Below are positions 61,207 to 64,000 of a stretch of DNA of 64,000 nucleotides, in pieces. The DNA is taken from positions 62,001 to 126,000 of the forward strand of contig QZCP01000756.1 of the NCBI GenBank assembly GCA_003956705.1. Direction: 5' to 3'. The position numbers were made by a program, and so were the translations under genes. The stretch comes from Brevipalpus yothersi (lineage: Eukaryota; Arthropoda; Arachnida; Trombidiformes; Tenuipalpidae). Positions within the stretch are counted from its first letter, which is position 1, and the number at the start of each line of letters is the position of its first letter. The notes under the pieces were generated by a model. That model had not been told where the DNA came from. It saw only the letters and a list, made by a program, of their open reading frames with translations, and made no database searches.

Positions 61207-64000
61207 CTGAGAAAAAATGAAAAGTTTGATGTTACATTTTGATGCAATGTTTTCATGCAATCTATTATCATGATAGTATTTTCTTCATCTTTGATGAAAT
61301 TGTTGTGAGAAATCTCCTGGTTTCATAATTTTTAATATTGTAAATAATGCAAGAACTTTTGAGAATCTAACGAATACAGTTATTTCCTCTCATCTTCCTC
61401 TTTGAAATCAGAAAAAGCTTCTTCCCAACTTTTTTTCATCATTTCAGACAATACATGATGGTAAATTATGGTACCGGAAGTGAAACAACGTTCCTAATAA
61501 TTTGAGGATTCAGCCTCTAGACTATGGTCCTTAAGGACTTGACATTCTTCAATTGGCACGAAATCTATGCCGTATTCTAGATGTCTGATAGAGTCAACAG
61601 ATTCTGTTGCTTACTGTCCATCTTTATTCAATTTCTCCAAATATTCCAAAGATTGTCTGACCACAATCAGAGTCACTTGAGGCTATTTTTTTCGCATGAC
61701 CGGTGAGGTCCATCTTTCATGCTTCATTTTTATTTATTTTCTACCTCGAGGCTCTCGAATACAGTCTACCCACCAAAATCTTTCCTGTCATCTGGTCTCA
61801 CTATTTTACTCGCCTCGTTTAATTCGACAAGCAGCTCATGAAATCTGGATATATAAAAAGATTGTTCAACTGGAAAGAGAATATTGAAAAGAATCAAGTT
61901 GATATACTGATATAAAAGTTGCATCCAAAGACCAAAATATAAACCTTTCTGGTGCTCCAGTTTATCATGCCTCCTGAGAATATATCTAGTCTTTCATTTT
62001 TATAGACAATTTTTCTAGAATCACTAGAGCTACAATAGATATTTTGAATCTCTCTCTCTCTCTCTCTCTCTTATGTCATTAATTGAGATTAGATGTCGAA
62101 CTTAGATTCAAAAATAAACTCATACTTCCGCTCGTGTACAAAAGTGAAAAAAATACACATACTCGTGGAATCACTGATGGTGTAAACAGTATTTTCTAAA
62201 AATATTATTATTCCCACATCAACTGTTAGTATGAGTCTCATTTTGATGTGATAAGAGTTAGTTCAGGGACCCGACTCGAGTCAAAAAAGGGAATATACTA
62301 GGAAGTATCTCTAGAGACAGTTGATCTGGTGGGTATTTCAAGGGATCATATGCCTGGAAAAAAGTTATCAATAAATAATGAATTTTTTTCCAGATGACTA
62401 ATCAATACATTAAGCCTCTGTTGCTCTACAATTTATTTAGCTCAACAGATAGTCTGGTCAATCAGAATTTCTCTCGAGAATATTGGGAAACATTGATATT
62501 TGGTCACGCGAAGAATAAGAGGAATCAACTCGGCGACAGGATAAAATCCTGATTTCAGAGATGGATTGAAAATGTTAACAGAGATAAAAGTGTGTCAAAC
62601 TCAAAGGAATCTCAGAGAGTTTCTCCGAATGACTGAAATAGACTAGAATAGATTCTCCTACTCAAAGTTTCATGGTGTATGTGTAAAGATTCATTTTTCG
62701 AGAGAAATCAAAGCTGAAAGCTGCTTCCCACCAACAATACTGATAGGTAGATGTGTATACACCTACCATTCAAATAAGCTGATTTATATAGAGAGGAGAT
62801 ATTTTGTATTGTATTCATTCAAATATCTTGAGACGCCTAACAAACTGTTCAAAATTCTAAGAGAGTTCTGGAACCTGAGAAAGAGTCTTAAATGAACCTC
62901 AGTTGAGCTTTTGGAAGGTTAATCAATCTGTGTGATGATAAGCTAAATGCTGAGAAAACAAGATTACATGGTATCGAAGCGAAAGATTTGTTTATTTTTC
63001 AACAGATATGTATGAATATGTTTCATTCGGTGGATTGGGATCCTTTCTTTGGTTTCTGATATCTGTGTGCTCATGCACAAATGAATTTGACAAGACAAAC
63101 ATTTCAAGGAATACAGTGTCTTTGCATGACTAATCCGGTCCTTTTTTGGATCCAGAAGATTTTCCTCTCTGTGAAGTTCAAATTCCATGAGTATATAGTG
63201 TCCTCTAGGCGCTCAGGGAAAGAGAGCTAAGGTTAGGATTTCATTCATTGAACGTGGCATAACCTTTTCAATCTATCAAGGCAAAATCAAACCCTGGAGG
63301 ATAAATTCTTCTGGTCACAGAATACAACATACACCACACACATATATACACAGGGTGGCGAATAGACATTGTCAGTGGCAACATTCAATTCAATGGTCAT
63401 CATCATCAGGATGGTGAAGTGAAAGACAGGCCAGAAAAAAAGAGAATACAAAACCCAAATAAGAGACAAAATATTCCACCTTCTGATATATATATTCTGA
63501 CAATCACATTCAGTAGTGAGAATTCTGATGAAAAAAGAACAGATGAAAAATGACAAAAGATCTACTGGAAGAGAGCTTATTGATCGGATAAGGACGACGG
63601 TCTTTCTCGAAGAGCATCCTTTCATCTAAGATCATCTCTCTCTCTTTCTCTCTCTCTCATCCTGGTTAACTGTTCATTTGTTCATTTCTCTGACTTCCAC
63701 TTTTCTTTGGGCTCAAATTCATCTTTTCATGAATATCCATAAATATTATACCACACATATCAGAGGTTCTTATTTTTCCTCTCATCTAATTTCTTTTCTT
63801 CCACTTTATTCCTTATATTTCTTCTTCTTCGTTCTCTCTCACTCATCGTTCTCGGAATAAGAGTTTCCATGAAAGAAGATATTCACTGTCTTGGCAAAAT
63901 ATTGTAAAATGCTGAGATTGTCTGAGAAGAGTGGAAAAAAGGGAGAGAGCAATAGAGATGAAAATTTTCATGGTAAACCTTATCGGTAGCTACTTTGAAT
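61207..64000. other. Neuroligin intron running off the window
   Basis: Upstream of the neuroligin exon starting at 61206 (phase 1 acceptor). No exon with cholinesterase-fold motifs was found to the right edge. Contains a (CT)n tract at 62049-62072 and no recognised gene. Confidence 0.7.
62049..62072. repeat. (CT)n microsatellite
   Basis: Intronic CT tract. Confidence 0.9.

Noticed and set aside
1..64000. CRISPR arrays, phage, bacterial operons, insertion sequences or retroelement coding regions
   Set aside because: None seen. Simple repeats here are microsatellites, and all recognised genes are spliced eukaryotic genes.

Overview
This is a piece of an AT-rich animal nuclear genome, most likely an arthropod and plausibly a mite or other chelicerate. 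It has multi-exon genes with GT-AG introns, abundant (GA)n/(TC)n microsatellites and long gene-poor stretches. Its gene content includes a W(X6)W-amide myoinhibitory peptide precursor, a NOMPC/TRPN mechanosensory channel with 29 ankyrin repeats and a neuroligin. The order within arthropods is an inference. Nothing suggests bacterial, viral or transposon-derived coding sequence.

Layout. 1-784 (+): 3' end of a myoinhibitory peptide (allatostatin-B) precursor. 785-8666: no recognised gene, but it holds one copy of a diverged dispersed repeat (about 2030-2570). 8667-22360 (-): eight exons of a compact myosin-light-chain-kinase-like (stretchin-Mlck type) kinase with very large introns. 22361-26318: no recognised gene, with the second repeat copy (about 25165-25650). 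26367-35188 (-): complete 22-exon NOMPC/TRPN channel, 2047 aa. 36839-37980 (-): transcription factor IIIA. 39747-41693 (+): an HMG-box protein whose first four exons match those of Zfr. 42186-43167 (-): ribosomal protein L17. 43571-47940 (+): zinc finger RNA-binding protein Zfr. 48831-49404 (+): ribosomal protein L12. 50266-61206 (-): C-terminal half of a neuroligin, whose 5' part lies beyond the right edge. A tRNA-Arg(UCG) gene (52533-52605, +) and a 592-base assembly gap (54057-54648) lie in one neuroligin intron.

How the genes relate. The 36.8-49.4 kb segment is a compact housekeeping cluster: TFIIIA (5S rRNA transcription), two large-subunit ribosomal proteins and two nucleic-acid-binding proteins. 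Zfr and RPL17 share a short divergent promoter, and the HMG-box gene and RPL17 converge. The outer genes are neuronal or muscle genes (neuropeptide, mechanotransduction channel, synaptic adhesion protein, muscle-type kinase) with long microsatellite-rich introns. The most unusual observation is the HMG-box gene. Its N-terminal exons share sequence and exact intron phases with the neighbouring Zfr gene, which implies a local partial gene duplication joined to a TOX-like HMG box.

All exon boundaries were placed by hand from reading frame, GT-AG sites and phase continuity. Family assignments rest on recognised motifs, not on database searches.
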